Below, one piece after another: positions 1 through 9,457 of a stretch of 64,000 nt of DNA; position 1 is the stretch's first letter; every line of letters starts with the position of its first letter. The notes beneath the pieces were generated by a model. It saw only the letters and a program-made list of their open reading frames with translations, had not been told where the DNA came from and made no database searches. Source of the DNA: Ruegeria sp. Ofav3-42 (GTDB lineage Bacteria; Pseudomonadota; Alphaproteobacteria; Rhodobacterales; Rhodobacteraceae); contig NZ_JAKRGB010000010.1 in the NCBI RefSeq assembly GCF_022347725.1, forward strand, positions 1 through 64,000. Direction: 5' to 3'. Made by a program: the position numbers and the translations under genes.

Positions 1-1
1 C

Positions 2-127
2 CCCCCGGGCTCCATGGGCGTCGACAAATACTGGTCCCCCGTCAACCGCGTCGACAACGCATACGGCGACAGAAACCTAATCTGCACATGCCCGCCAATG
101 GACGCGTATGAGGAAGCCGCCGAGTAA
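2..127 (+). CDS. gcvP: Glycine dehydrogenase (decarboxylating), C-terminal end (partial)
   Basis: Only the last 41 codons and the TAA stop are present; the gene enters from the left edge. The tail contains [18 protein letters not shown] followed by [14 protein letters not shown], which matches the C-terminus of the P protein of the glycine cleavage system. That enzyme is a PLP-dependent decarboxylase that passes the aminomethyl group of glycine to the lipoyl H protein. The fragment uses a few codons that are rare in the neighbouring genes (AGA, CTA), but it is too short to draw a conclusion. Identification is by recognition of the conserved tail only. Confidence 0.8.
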   Translation, partial: PPGSMGVDKYWSPVNRVDNAYGDRNLICTCPPMDAYEEAAE

Positions 128-145
128 ATCGGGAACACAAGAATA

Positions 146-169
146 GTCCGCCCCAAGCAAGGGGCGGAC
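146..169 (+). terminator. Hairpin after gcvP
   Basis: A perfect 9-bp stem GTCCGCCCC / GGGGCGGAC with a 6-nt loop lies 18 nt after the gcvP stop. There is no clear T tract, so it may stabilise the 3' end rather than act as a strong intrinsic terminator. Confidence 0.5.
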
Positions 170-183
170 CCCAGAAATCGACA

Positions 184-199
184 TTGCCCTAATGGGCAA
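184..199. promoter_or_regulatory. Inverted repeat upstream of the AraC-type regulator
   Basis: TTGCCC-TAAT-GGGCAA is a 6-bp inverted repeat with a 4-nt spacer, ending 27 nt before the regulator start codon. It could be an operator or part of the 5' UTR. No protein can be assigned from the sequence. Confidence 0.3.
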
Positions 200-226
200 C
201 GTCCACATCACTCAGGCGGAGGAACA

Positions 227-1234
227 ATGAAACACTACGTCCTCAAGAACGGCCGGGCACGCTGGACCTGCGCGGCCTCACCGTCACCTGAAAGAAAACA
301 CTACATCGATGTCATTCTTGCTGGCGCAGACACCGAGGCGTCCGCACAAATTGTCATCGAATTCTTCGACGCCCTGAACAGGCTGGTCGAAAACCATTCT
401 TACATTGTCAATGTCCGTCGATTGGCCGACGAACCGGCCGGAGGGCCGTTGTATTGGTCAAGTCGAACAGCCCTGTTTTGGGGGGATATCAACAAGAACT
501 GGTTGCTGGGTGATTCCGAAAAAGCCTGGATATCTCAGGTCGTGAATCTGGCATCGCGCGCCATTCTTGTGGGCGGAGCGGTTTTGCTGCTGGGCCAAAT
601 CGGGCGAGCGGAAAGAGCCGTCGCGGCGGTGCATCCCAACTTTATGGCCGCAGCGCAGGAAGCCGGGCTGATCGACGATGGCAGCGGCATCCACATGTCA
701 TTCGACAGTCGATTGCACAGCGCCTCGACCCGGCTAAGCGCGCTTCGCCTTTTGTCCGACTTTGTATCTGTTGATCACGGCGAGCATCTGGCTGACACAC
801 TACGCAGCTATATTGGCCTGTCTGAGCCAAAACGAACCGCCAAAAGCCATCTTGCCATCCACCTGATCCAACGCTCCGAAGCCGACCCACAAGTCCGCAA
901 AACCGTCGAAACGATGCTTGAAAACCTGGAAGATCCCCTGCGGATTTCCGATCTGGCGCAAACATTGGGAACGTCCACGCGCCAATTGCAACGCAGGTTT
1001 CTCAATAAGACCGGCACAAAACTGCTGGCCACTTACAGAGCGCTGCGTCTTGAACGTGCCGACATCCTGCTTCGCACGACAGATCTTTCCCAGCGCGAAA
1101 TCTCGGCGGCCACCGGGTTTTCATCTGCGGTTGCATTGGGTCGTGCATTTCGTTCCCATTACAGGACGACGCCCGACGACATTCGCAATCAGCGTTTTGC
1201 CGGGCAACTTTCAGCCGTAAACACCGCCGTCTAG
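227..1234 (+). CDS. AraC-family transcriptional regulator (GlxA/ArgR-like)
   Basis: A 335-residue protein with an N-terminal region of about 200 residues resembling the DJ-1/PfpI-like (GATase1-like) sensor domain of GlxA/ArgR-type regulators. The C-terminal AraC DNA-binding domain (about 215-320) has two helix-turn-helix motifs, the first around ISDLAQTLGTSTRQLQRRF and the second around REISAATGFSSAVALGRAF. The start is well placed behind GGCGGAGGAACA. It lies just upstream of, and in the same direction as, an arginine deiminase operon. Pseudomonas ArgR, a member of this family, controls arginine catabolism, so a role as local arginine-pathway activator is a reasonable inference. The ligand is unknown. 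Confidence 0.8.
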   Translation: MKHYVLKNGRARWTCAASPSPERKHYIDVILAGADTEASAQIVIEFFDALNRLVENHSYIVNVRRLADEPAGGPLYWSSRTALFWGDINKNWLLGDSEKAWISQVVNLASRAILVGGAVLLLGQIGRAERAVAAVHPNFMAAAQEAGLIDDGSGIHMSFDSRLHSASTRLSALRLLSDFVSVDHGEHLADTLRSYIGLSEPKRTAKSHLAIHLIQRSEADPQVRKTVETMLENLEDPLRISDLAQTLGTSTRQLQRRFLNKTGTKLLATYRALRLERADILLRTTDLSQREISAATGFSSAVALGRAFRSHYRTTPDDIRNQRFAGQLSAVNTAV

Positions 1235-1420
1235 GCCGCGGCCCAAGTGCTTTGATTTTGATTTCGGTCCGGATGATCGGACTGAAAACGGTGCCGTTGG
1301 CTCGTCCGACGGCCAGGCTTCTATTTTGTCACCCGCCTTCCATTGAGCCGCCAAAACCGGGTGTTGTGAAGCTGCCAACGGGCGGGGGCTTGCCACGTGC
1401 GCTCCAACCAGCAAAACTTT

Positions 1421-1437
1421 GATGACAGAGTGTCATC
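1421..1437. promoter_or_regulatory. Palindrome upstream of the arginine deiminase operon
   Basis: GATGACA-GAG-TGTCATC is a perfect 7-bp inverted repeat with a 3-nt spacer, 79 nt before the start codon of the YfcC-type carrier. An AT-rich stretch (1438-1475) that could hold the promoter follows it. It may be the operator of the adjacent AraC-type regulator. The rest of the 281-bp intergenic region contains one imperfect hairpin (about 1262-1286) and no recognisable Fnr box. Confidence 0.4.
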
Positions 1438-1515
1438 TTAGTATTAGTTTGCGATTATTAAATTCAAATGTTTGATTGATTGCCCGCTCTGCTAACCCCC
1501 AAGCGCGAGTATACT

Positions 1516-3003
1516 ATGTCGAAATTCAAGTTCCCGACTGCCTTTACAATCCTGTTTGTCCTGATCGCCATTGTAGCCGTACTGACCTGGGTCATCCCGG
1601 CTGGTGAGTATGAGCGGCAGATGAACGAAGCGCTTGGCGGCGAAGCCCCCGTACCCGGCACTTATCACGAGGTCGAGCCAAACCCGCAGGGGATTACGTC
1701 CGTCATCCTTGCCCCGATTGCCGGGATGTACGACCCGGGACTTCTGGGAAGTTCGTCCAGCGCCGCGATCGACGTGGCGTTTTTTGTTCTGATCATCGGC
1801 GGGTTCCTGATGGTGGTTACGAAAACCGGCGCGATTGATGCGGGGATCGGGTGGTTGTTGCACAGGCTGGCCGGGCGGGAAATCCTGATGATTCCCATTC
1901 TGATGATCGCCTTTGCCTTTGGCGGAACCAGCTATGGCATGGCCGAGGAGTCGCTGGCGTTCTACGCGCTGATCATTCCGGTCTTCATACGGGCTGGATA
2001 TGACTCTCTGACCGGCGTCGCCGTCATCATGCTGGGCGCGGGGATCGGAACGTTGGGTTCGACCTTCAATGCATTTGCGACGGTCGTTGCATCTCAGGGA
2101 GCCGGAATTCCCTTCACCAACGGAATCGTCCTGCGGTTCATCATTCTCGCCTTGTGTCTGGCCGCGGGTATCGCCTTTGTCATGCGATATGCACGACGCG
2201 TGAAGGCCGATCCATCCGCGTCTGTGGTCGCGGATCAGGCCGAAGAAAACAGGACGCATTTCCTGAAAGGATCGGACAGCGACGACGCGTTCCCCGAGTT
2301 GACCCGAACGCGGTCGATCATCCTGATCCTGTTCGGCCTGACATTTGCCGTGATGATCTATGGCGTAGTCGCGCTGGATTGGTGGATGGCCAGAATGTCG
2401 GGCCTGTTTCTTGTCATGTCGATCATCGTCTGGTGGGTCGGGAAACTGGATGAAACGTCCCGGATGGACGAGGCGACCTTTGTCGAAACCTTTGTCGATG
2501 GCGCGCGCGACCTGTTGGGAGTCGCACTGATCATCGGTGTGGCGCGCGGCGTGGTTGTCATCATGGATGCGGGCAAGATCACCGACACGATTCTTGCAGG
2601 AGCCGAGGGCTTTGTGTCTGGCCTCAGCGAGTTTGCCTTTATCAACGCCATGTTCGGCATCCAGATTCTGATGTCCTTCCTGGTGCCGTCCTCATCGGGT
2701 CTGGCGACACTGTCGATGCCGATCATGGCACCGCTGGCGGATTTTGCCGGCGTCGGACGCGATCTGGTGGTGACTGCGTATCAGTCCGCAAATGGGTGGG
2801 TGAACCTGTTTAATCCGACCTTTGCGGTGGTCATGGGCGGGTTAGCCATTGGTCGGGTGTCCTATGACCGGTGGCTGCGGTTTGTCTTCCCGCTGTTGGT
2901 CATCCTTGCGGTCATTATCTGCGCCGCGCTCACGGTCGGAGCCATCACGGATCCGGGGATCGACGGCCCTGCAGCCGAGACTTCAGACACGACGTCGAAC
3001 TGA
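1516..3003 (+). CDS. YfcC-family membrane carrier, probable arginine/ornithine exchanger
   Basis: A 495-residue polytopic membrane protein of the YfcC / C4-dicarboxylate-anaerobic-carrier-like family (ion transporter superfamily). It begins MSKFKFPTAFTILFVLI with a first membrane segment followed by WVIPAGEYER, a family hallmark. Later segments include GGTSYGMAEESLAFY and MSFLVPSSSGLATLSMPIMAPLAD. YfcC-type proteins sit in arginine deiminase operons of streptococci and Borrelia, where they are named ArcD, so arginine/ornithine exchange is the likely role. A reading with a TTG start 36 nt upstream is possible but gives an unconserved tail, so the ATG is preferred. It is first in the operon with the APC antiporter and arcABC. 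Confidence 0.75.
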   Translation: MSKFKFPTAFTILFVLIAIVAVLTWVIPAGEYERQMNEALGGEAPVPGTYHEVEPNPQGITSVILAPIAGMYDPGLLGSSSSAAIDVAFFVLIIGGFLMVVTKTGAIDAGIGWLLHRLAGREILMIPILMIAFAFGGTSYGMAEESLAFYALIIPVFIRAGYDSLTGVAVIMLGAGIGTLGSTFNAFATVVASQGAGIPFTNGIVLRFIILALCLAAGIAFVMRYARRVKADPSASVVADQAEENRTHFLKGSDSDDAFPELTRTRSIILILFGLTFAVMIYGVVALDWWMARMSGLFLVMSIIVWWVGKLDETSRMDEATFVETFVDGARDLLGVALIIGVARGVVVIMDAGKITDTILAGAEGFVSGLSEFAFINAMFGIQILMSFLVPSSSGLATLSMPIMAPLADFAGVGRDLVVTAYQSANGWVNLFNPTFAVVMGGLAIGRVSYDRWLRFVFPLLVILAVIICAALTVGAITDPGIDGPAAETSDTTSN

Positions 3004-3012
3004 GCCTTCGAA

Positions 3013-4383
3013 ATGGCTGATCGATCCGCTTCAGAAACAACGGGTGCCCTAGGGCTGACAGCCTGTATCGCTTTGGTCGTGGGAAACATGATTGGGTCGG
3101 GGGTGTTTCTGTTGCCCGCCTCGCTGGCGCCGTTCGGCCCCATCGCGATAGGCGGATGGATCCTGACATCCGCCGGCGCTCTGGTTCTGGCGATCATCTT
3201 CGGACGGTTGTCACGGGTCGTCTCAAAACCCGGTGGCCCTTACGCTTACTCACAAGAGGCGTTCGGTGATTTCGCCGGGTTTATCATTGCCTGGGGGTAT
3301 TGGATTGCCCTGTGGACTGGGAACGCCGCTGTTGCCGTGGCCTTGGTGGGGTATCTGGGTTTCCTGTTCCCGGTCATTATCGAAGTCCCCATGTACGGCC
3401 TTGCGACCGCTCTGGTCGCGATCTGGTCGCTGACGCTGATCAATATTCGCGGTGTGGAAGGGGCCGGTTTGGTTCAGATCGTCACCACCGTGCTCAAACT
3501 CGCACCGCTGATTTTGATCGGAACGTTGGGTATCTTCTGGATCAACACGGAAAACTACGTTCCAGTCAACCAAAGCGGCACAACGGCTTTCACGGCGATT
3601 TCGGCTGCGGCGGCCCTGACCCTCTGGGCATATCTGGGCCTTGAATCCGCAACGGTTCCGTCCGGCGATGTCATTGAGCCGGAAAAGACCATCCCACGCG
3701 CCACCGTGATCGGCGTGATTATCGCCGCAAGCGTCTATATCTCGGTGACTGCCGTTTCGATGGGCGTCATTCCGGCTGAACTTCTTGCTGTATCCGCCGC
3801 ACCGCTTGCCGCCGTCGGCGACGTCATGTTCGGTCCCATCGGCGGTATCCTCGTGGCCGTGGGGGCTGTGATCTCGACATTCGGCACGCTGAACGGATTT
3901 ACCTTGCTCAGCGGCCAAGTCCCCTATGGGGCAGCATTGGATCGCGTGTTCCCGGCGGCCCTGGCGCGGAAATCCAAGTTTGGAACACCGGCAAACGCGC
4001 TGATCTTGTCGAACGCGCTGGCCTCAGGGCTGATCATCATGAACTACGCCCAAGGCCTGGTCGCTGCGTTCAACTTCGTCATTCTGCTCGCCGTTGTCGC
4101 CAGCCTTCTGCCCTATGCCATCTGTTCCGTGGCCGAAATCATGATCCGGTTGAAAGGCGGGCAAGTCCTGCATGGCCCGGAATTGGCCAAGGTCGTCGTG
4201 CTGGGCGCACTTGGGTTCATCTATTCCGTCTGGGCTTTCATCGGCTCGGGCGCCGAAACCGTTTTGGTCGGCTCGGTCCTGCTGCTGGCAGGCGTACCGA
4301 TCCATGTCTGGGTCCGCTGGAATCAGGCCAATGACGTTGAAGACATTAAGAAAACGGATAGTTCGAAAGGAGAGTTGCAATGA
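3013..4383 (+). CDS. APC-superfamily antiporter, arginine/ornithine or arginine/agmatine type
   Basis: A 456-residue, 12-segment amino acid transporter of the APC superfamily that resembles AdiC and PotE. The TM1 unwound motif [16 protein letters not shown] is present, as are [13 protein letters not shown] and [19 protein letters not shown]; the latter carries the Trp equivalent to AdiC W202. At the place of AdiC W293 there is a Phe ([12 protein letters not shown]), suggesting a different substrate from agmatine. Its last 4 nt overlap the arcA start (ATGA), so it is translationally coupled to arginine deiminase. Arginine/ornithine exchange is inferred from this context. Confidence 0.8.
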   Translation: MADRSASETTGALGLTACIALVVGNMIGSGVFLLPASLAPFGPIAIGGWILTSAGALVLAIIFGRLSRVVSKPGGPYAYSQEAFGDFAGFIIAWGYWIALWTGNAAVAVALVGYLGFLFPVIIEVPMYGLATALVAIWSLTLINIRGVEGAGLVQIVTTVLKLAPLILIGTLGIFWINTENYVPVNQSGTTAFTAISAAAALTLWAYLGLESATVPSGDVIEPEKTIPRATVIGVIIAASVYISVTAVSMGVIPAELLAVSAAPLAAVGDVMFGPIGGILVAVGAVISTFGTLNGFTLLSGQVPYGAALDRVFPAALARKSKFGTPANALILSNALASGLIIMNYAQGLVAAFNFVILLAVVASLLPYAICSVAEIMIRLKGGQVLHGPELAKVVVLGALGFIYSVWAFIGSGAETVLVGSVLLLAGVPIHVWVRWNQANDVEDIKKTDSSKGELQ

Positions 4384-5606
4384 AGCTCGGCGTTCATTCC
4401 GAGATCGGAAAGCTCAACAAGGTGATCGTCTCGCGCCCGTCGCTGGCGCATGATCGCCTGACACCGCGAAACTGCGAAGAGCTTCTGTTCGATGACGTGA
4501 TCTGGGTCGAACAGGCCCGCAAGGATCACGCCGAATTCTGCTCGCTCATGCGCGAACGCGGGGTTGAGGTTTATGACATTCAGGATTTGCTGGCCGACGC
4601 GATTGCCACGGATCCGGCGGCCCGGACCTTCCTACTGGATCGCCTGATCACGCCGAACATGGTCGGGCTTGGATTTTCCGTCGAAATGCGCGCATGGCTG
4701 GATGAGATGGATGCCAAGCTGCTCGCCCGCCACATGCTGGGTGGCATCATCTTCGCGGACCTGCCCAAGGGCATGATTGATGAGCAGTTTGGCGATCTGG
4801 TGTCGCTGGGCGATTTCATCCTTCCGGCCATCCCGAATGCTCAATTCCAGCGTGACCCCTCCTGCTGGATATTCAACGGCGTGACGACGAACCCGATGTA
4901 CTGGCCCGCGCGCAAGCCGGAAACCCTGATCATGCGCACGGTCTATCGGCATCATAAGATGTTCAAGGACGCCGAGTTCGAGTTCTGGTGGGGCGACAGT
5001 GACGACGATTTCGGCCTCGCCTCGGTCGAGGGCGGGGACGTCCAGCCAGTAGGTAACGGCACGGTCTTCATAGGTATGGGCGAACGCACCACGCGGCAGG
5101 CGGTTGCGCAGGTTGCTGAAGCGCTGTTCAGGAAAGGCGGTGCCGAACGGGTTGTCGCCTGTGCGATGCCAAAAAGCCGCGCGGCCATGCATCTGGACAC
5201 GGTCTTCACCTGCCTCGACCACGACAAAGTCACTGCGTTCTCGGAAGTCGCAGACCAGATCACCTGTATCTCGATCCGCCCCGGTGATCGTGGAGATTTG
5301 GATATCCATGTGGAAAAAGGGCACCTGTTCGACGTCTACAAAGAAGCACTTGGACTGAACTCACTCGAAGTCATCTCGACCGGTGGCAACGAGTTCCAGG
5401 CCGAGCGAGAACAATGGGATGATGGGAATAACGTCGTCGCCCTCTCGCCCGGTGTGGTCGTTGGCTACGCACGCAACACGTTTACGAACGGCAAGATGCG
5501 CGCCGCAGGCGTCGAGGTGATCGAAATCTCGGGCCAGGAACTTGGGCGCGGTCGCGGTGGTGGTCACTGCATGACCTGCCCGATCGACCGCGACCCCGCC
5601 TATTGA
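4380..5606 (+). CDS. arcA: Arginine deiminase
   Basis: A 408-residue cytoplasmic enzyme that hydrolyses L-arginine to citrulline and ammonia, the first step of the arginine deiminase pathway. It has the usual family length. The N-terminus ([20 protein letters not shown]) and the C-terminal motif [14 protein letters not shown] are diagnostic; the nucleophile should be Cys397. [21 protein letters not shown] and [10 protein letters not shown] supply the remaining active-site acidic residues and histidine. It starts inside the stop codon of the antiporter gene and is followed by arcB, giving the order transporter-arcA-arcB-arcC. Confidence 0.95.
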   Translation: MKLGVHSEIGKLNKVIVSRPSLAHDRLTPRNCEELLFDDVIWVEQARKDHAEFCSLMRERGVEVYDIQDLLADAIATDPAARTFLLDRLITPNMVGLGFSVEMRAWLDEMDAKLLARHMLGGIIFADLPKGMIDEQFGDLVSLGDFILPAIPNAQFQRDPSCWIFNGVTTNPMYWPARKPETLIMRTVYRHHKMFKDAEFEFWWGDSDDDFGLASVEGGDVQPVGNGTVFIGMGERTTRQAVAQVAEALFRKGGAERVVACAMPKSRAAMHLDTVFTCLDHDKVTAFSEVADQITCISIRPGDRGDLDIHVEKGHLFDVYKEALGLNSLEVISTGGNEFQAEREQWDDGNNVVALSPGVVVGYARNTFTNGKMRAAGVEVIEISGQELGRGRGGGHCMTCPIDRDPAY

Positions 5607-5661
5607 ATTTACCATGGGCGCACCCCCCTGCGCCTTCCGATTTTTGTTAGGGAGAGACAAA

Positions 5662-6660
5662 ATGGCATTCAATCTCAAAGGCCGCAGCTATCTGAAAATC
5701 GCCGATTTCAGCCAGCGCGAAATGTTGTACCTGCTGGATCTGGCCCGCGACCTGAAACGCGCGAAGTATGCCCGCGCCGAGCAACCGTCGCTGACTGGCA
5801 AGAACATCTGCCTGATCTTTGAAAAGACTTCCACGCGCACCCGCTGTGCGTTTGAAGTTGCTGCATACGATCAGGGTGCGAATATCACCTATCTCGATCC
5901 GTCGGGTTCACAGATCGGGCACAAGGAATCCATGAAAGATACGGCCCGCGTATTAGGTCGCATGTTTGACGGGATCGAATTTCGTGGTGCCGGTCAGGAC
6001 ATGGTGGAAACCCTGTCCGAATACGCGGGCGTCCCGGTCTATAATGGCCTGACGGATGACTGGCACCCGACCCAGATGCTCGCCGATATGCAAACCATGA
6101 TCGAGCATGCCGGCAAACCCCGCAAGGACATCGTCTATGCCTACTCGGGCGATTGCCGGTCGAACATGGGCAACTCTCTGTTGATGTTGGGCGCAATCAT
6201 GGGCTGCGATGTGCGGATGATTTCGCCGAAAGATACCCAGCCCCATGACGATGTGCGCGAATTGGCGATGCAGCGGGCTGAAAAGACCGGCGCACGTGTG
6301 ACCATCACGGACGATACCGCGGCCGTTGAGGGCGCGGACTTTATTCATACAGACGTCTGGGTTTCGATGGGTGAACCAAAAGAGGTTTGGGCCGAGCGTA
6401 TCAAGTTGCTGAGCCCCTATCAGGTCAACATGGATTTGATGAAAAAAACCGGCAATCCAGCCGTCAAGTTCATGCATTGCCTGCCCGCCTTCCACAATCT
6501 GGAAACCAAGGTCGGTCAGGACATTCACGAACAGTTCGGCATCACCGAGATGGAAGTGACCGAGGAAGTATTCGAAAGCGATATGAACATCGCGTTCGAG
6601 CAGGCCGAAAACCGGATGCACACCATCAAGGCGATCCTCGTCGCCACACTGGGGTCCTGA
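5662..6660 (+). CDS. arcB: Ornithine carbamoyltransferase, catabolic
   Basis: A 332-residue enzyme that, in this pathway, phosphorolyses citrulline to ornithine and carbamoyl phosphate. The carbamoyl-phosphate loop STRTRC is at 57-62, with [11 protein letters not shown] near the middle and the ornithine-site motif MHCLPAFH near residue 275. An upstream in-frame ATG at 5614 would add 16 unconserved residues. The chosen ATG is preceded by GGGAGAGACAAA and yields the usual [17 protein letters not shown] start. The length and the [22 protein letters not shown] region fit catabolic ArcB rather than anabolic ArgF. It lies between arcA and arcC. Confidence 0.93.
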   Translation: MAFNLKGRSYLKIADFSQREMLYLLDLARDLKRAKYARAEQPSLTGKNICLIFEKTSTRTRCAFEVAAYDQGANITYLDPSGSQIGHKESMKDTARVLGRMFDGIEFRGAGQDMVETLSEYAGVPVYNGLTDDWHPTQMLADMQTMIEHAGKPRKDIVYAYSGDCRSNMGNSLLMLGAIMGCDVRMISPKDTQPHDDVRELAMQRAEKTGARVTITDDTAAVEGADFIHTDVWVSMGEPKEVWAERIKLLSPYQVNMDLMKKTGNPAVKFMHCLPAFHNLETKVGQDIHEQFGITEMEVTEEVFESDMNIAFEQAENRMHTIKAILVATLGS

Positions 6661-6663
6661 ACC

Positions 6664-7611
6664 ATGGGACGCGTTGTTGTAGCACTCGGCGGCAACGCGC
6701 TTCTCAAACGGGGTGAGGAAATGACGGCGGACAATCAACGCAAGAATGCAAAGATTGCCGCCCAAGCCCTCGCCCCGCTCTGCGAAGCGCACGAAACCGT
6801 CATCACTCATGGCAATGGTCCGCAGGTCGGGATGCTGGCCCTGCAAGAGATTATGTATACGGATGTCGAGGAGTACCCGCTGGACGTTTTGGTCGGTGAA
6901 ACGATGGGCATGATCGGCTACATGATCGAGCAGGAGCTTGGGAACATCCTTCCCTTCGAGCATCACATCGCCACCCTGTTGACCATGATCGAGGTCGACC
7001 CGAGCGACCCGGCGTTTGACAACCCGACCAAGTTCATCGGTCAGGTCTATTCCGAAGCGGACGCAAAGAAAGAGGCGGCTGACAAGGGCTGGACAGTGAA
7101 ACCGGATGGCGAGTACTGGCGACGCGTGGTGCCCTCGCCCCGCCCGAAACGTATCTTTCAGGTCGAACCGATCCGTTGGATTCTGGAAAAAGGCGCCACA
7201 GTGATCGCCGCTGGCGGAGGTGGCATCCCGACGATGTACGAGTCAGGCGCCGAACGGAAACTGGTGGGGGTCGAAGCCGTAATCGACAAGGACTTCGCCT
7301 CGTGCCTGCTGGCGCAGAACCTTGGCGCGGATTTCTTTGTCATCGCCACGGATACTGAGGCCGTGTTTCTGAATTGGGGAACGCCTGATCAAAAGGGTAT
7401 TCGGTCGATCACGCCTGATGCGTTGGACGCGTATGACTTCCCGGCCGGATCAATGGGTCCCAAGGTGCAGGCCGCGCAGGACTTTGTGCGATCCTCCGGT
7501 GGCCGCGCGATCATCTGCGCGCTCGCAGATGTTCCGGCCGCCGTTCGTGGCGAAAAAGGCACCACAGTTTCGCTGGAGGCCGGTGCGACGCAGTATCACG
7601 TGGCGGATTAA
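6664..7611 (+). CDS. arcC: Carbamate kinase
   Basis: A 315-residue amino acid kinase-family enzyme that transfers the phosphate of carbamoyl phosphate to ADP, giving ATP, CO2 and ammonia. The N-terminus [18 protein letters not shown] is the family signature, and [15 protein letters not shown] forms the substrate loop. The glycine-rich stretch [14 protein letters not shown] and the [25 protein letters not shown] segment complete the fold. It begins 3 nt after the arcB stop. It closes the operon and is the ATP-yielding step of anaerobic arginine fermentation. Confidence 0.95.
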   Translation: MGRVVVALGGNALLKRGEEMTADNQRKNAKIAAQALAPLCEAHETVITHGNGPQVGMLALQEIMYTDVEEYPLDVLVGETMGMIGYMIEQELGNILPFEHHIATLLTMIEVDPSDPAFDNPTKFIGQVYSEADAKKEAADKGWTVKPDGEYWRRVVPSPRPKRIFQVEPIRWILEKGATVIAAGGGGIPTMYESGAERKLVGVEAVIDKDFASCLLAQNLGADFFVIATDTEAVFLNWGTPDQKGIRSITPDALDAYDFPAGSMGPKVQAAQDFVRSSGGRAIICALADVPAAVRGEKGTTVSLEAGATQYHVAD

Positions 7612-7631
7612 ATACGTATCGGTTCCTGAAA

Positions 7632-7665
7632 GCGGCCATCGTTGCCCTGAGCAGCTAATGGCCGC
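7632..7665. terminator. Possible bidirectional terminator between arcC and the cyclase gene
   Basis: An 8-bp inverted repeat GCGGCCAT / ATGGCCGC with an 18-nt loop lies between two convergent genes. The large loop and the missing T tract make it weak. Confidence 0.3.
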
Positions 7666-7703
7666 CCCGACAGCACGGCGCGCCGCGTAAAGCTTACTTC
7701 CGG

Positions 7704-9323
7704 TCACATCGGCAACGCACCCTGAGGTTCCGGCGTGTTTGCAAGTTCGAACGCCCCGACACTGGCTCCGATGCCTTTCAGGTCAAACGGGCCTGCCGGA
7801 ACCATATCGCTCTGTACCTGCCAGGCGGTCGCGCTGGAGACAAGCACCTGACCGTCCTTCGCGATTTCGCACAGACGCGCCGCCAGATTTGGCGCAGGCC
7901 CAATGGCCGAATAATCCTGACGCCCTTCAAACCCGATCCGTCCCAGGGTTGCCGCGCCCGTGGCGACCCCGATTCCAAGACCCAGGCCGTGCTCTGCAGA
8001 ACCTGCCTTGAATAGGGACATTGCCTGCCGGACGTCCACCTGCATTTTTTGAGCCAAATCGACGGCCCGCTGCGCTGCGTCATCCAATGGCACCGGTGCA
8101 CCGAACAAAACCATCAGACCATCCCCGAGAAACCGCTCCAATGTCCCACCACACGCCTCGACAAGCGGCCCGCAGGTGCCGTGAAAAGAGTTCAGCGCCG
8201 CGACGACCTGATCGGGGTTGGCCGCCGCCGCAAAGGCGGTAAACCCACGCAGATCCGCAAACAGAACCGTGATATCCGCCTTGCGAGTCCTCAGGACGTC
8301 AGCCTCATCGGTTGCGCCGACAATCATTGCCGCCACCTGTGGCGGAAGGAAACGTTTCAGGCGGTTGGTGCGCTCGATCTCTTCAATCTGTTTGGCCACG
8401 CGGGTTTCCAATGCCGCGTTCCAATCAGACAGTTGTGCCTTCTGCAGCTCGACCTGCTCATAAAGCGCACCGAGTTTTTCGCTGGTTTGGTTCACATGAC
8501 TGGCCAGTTCCCCAAGTTCATCCCGGTTGGGCACAGTGATTCTGGTGTCGAACGTTCCGCGAGATAACTTGCTGAGCGCCGCATGGATACGTTCAATAGG
8601 CCACAGTAGTGCGGTTGAAATCGAGTAGCCCAGCAACAGGGCAACCCCGATCGCCACAAATGCTGCGGCAATGATGTTCTGGCGCGAGGTCAGATAAGCC
8701 TGCGTTGTTGTTGTTGCGAGGTCGCGCATTTCTTTTTCGATACCTTGCGCGATTGTATAGGCTTCACGTTGCATCGCCTGTAGCGGTTCAAATACCTGGA
8801 TACCGTAATTCGCGGCCGCCGCCAGTTCACCCGCCCCGCTCAGTCGGCGTAATTCCAAAAGCGCAGGCTCAAGGGCCCGAAGATCAGACCGAAGCCTTGC
8901 TATCGCCTTCTCGTCTGGCATACCGGGCTGCCCAAACTTGCGGGCTCCGATGGCCAGGTTGCGCTCCAGTTCCGTCGCAACGTGAAAGATCGACGCCGTT
9001 GGTGTTCCGAAAAATCCGCCGCGCTGAGCTAAGTCCAACGAGTTTTGCGGAACGAAAAGCGCCAGAACGTGCCCGTTCAGGTTGGAAATCGTCCCATAAG
9101 TGTCGCTAAAGAATGCAATGCGCTCCTGATCGCGCGCCATTACCTCGGTTCTCTGGTTTGCCTGGTGCAGGGCGAAAAGACCAAAAAGCGCCAGACCAAC
9201 AAGCAGGCAGGTTATTCCCAGAAAGGCGGCAAGCAACTTGACCCGAACCGAAAGAGCGATCCTGGCGACGCTGAGCGCAACAATGGGTGGCCTCTCAAGG
9301 CCAATGCTGCGGTCGTGTGTCAT
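7704..9323 (-). CDS. Membrane-anchored class III adenylate/guanylate cyclase with HAMP domain
   Basis: A 539-residue signalling protein. A first membrane segment (about 29-53) is followed by a periplasmic sensor region (about 54-210) and a second membrane segment near 212-235. A HAMP domain (WPIERIHAALSKLSRGTFDTRI) and coiled coil lead into the catalytic domain (about 340-520). The catalytic core has both metal-binding regions (ITVLFADLRGFTAFA and LERFLGDGLMVLFGAP) and the transition-state Asn/Arg segment YSAIGPAPNLAARLCEIA, so it should be active. The product is probably cAMP; the sensed signal is unknown. It is convergent with arcC and has no obvious operon partner. Confidence 0.85.
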   Translation of the reverse strand: MTHDRSIGLERPPIVALSVARIALSVRVKLLAAFLGITCLLVGLALFGLFALHQANQRTEVMARDQERIAFFSDTYGTISNLNGHVLALFVPQNSLDLAQRGGFFGTPTASIFHVATELERNLAIGARKFGQPGMPDEKAIARLRSDLRALEPALLELRRLSGAGELAAAANYGIQVFEPLQAMQREAYTIAQGIEKEMRDLATTTTQAYLTSRQNIIAAAFVAIGVALLLGYSISTALLWPIERIHAALSKLSRGTFDTRITVPNRDELGELASHVNQTSEKLGALYEQVELQKAQLSDWNAALETRVAKQIEEIERTNRLKRFLPPQVAAMIVGATDEADVLRTRKADITVLFADLRGFTAFAAAANPDQVVAALNSFHGTCGPLVEACGGTLERFLGDGLMVLFGAPVPLDDAAQRAVDLAQKMQVDVRQAMSLFKAGSAEHGLGLGIGVATGAATLGRIGFEGRQDYSAIGPAPNLAARLCEIAKDGQVLVSSATAWQVQSDMVPAGPFDLKGIGASVGAFELANTPEPQGALPM

Positions 9324-9457
9324 GTTCGCAACCCCGCCGAAATGTGCGGTAGTACGGGATTAAGTATACACAAATTCGCATGAAATTGCCAGAAACCGAC
9401 GCAATTTCATGGCTCGGCAGGCACATATGCAACCCCCGATTGAGGCTTTTGTTTAGA

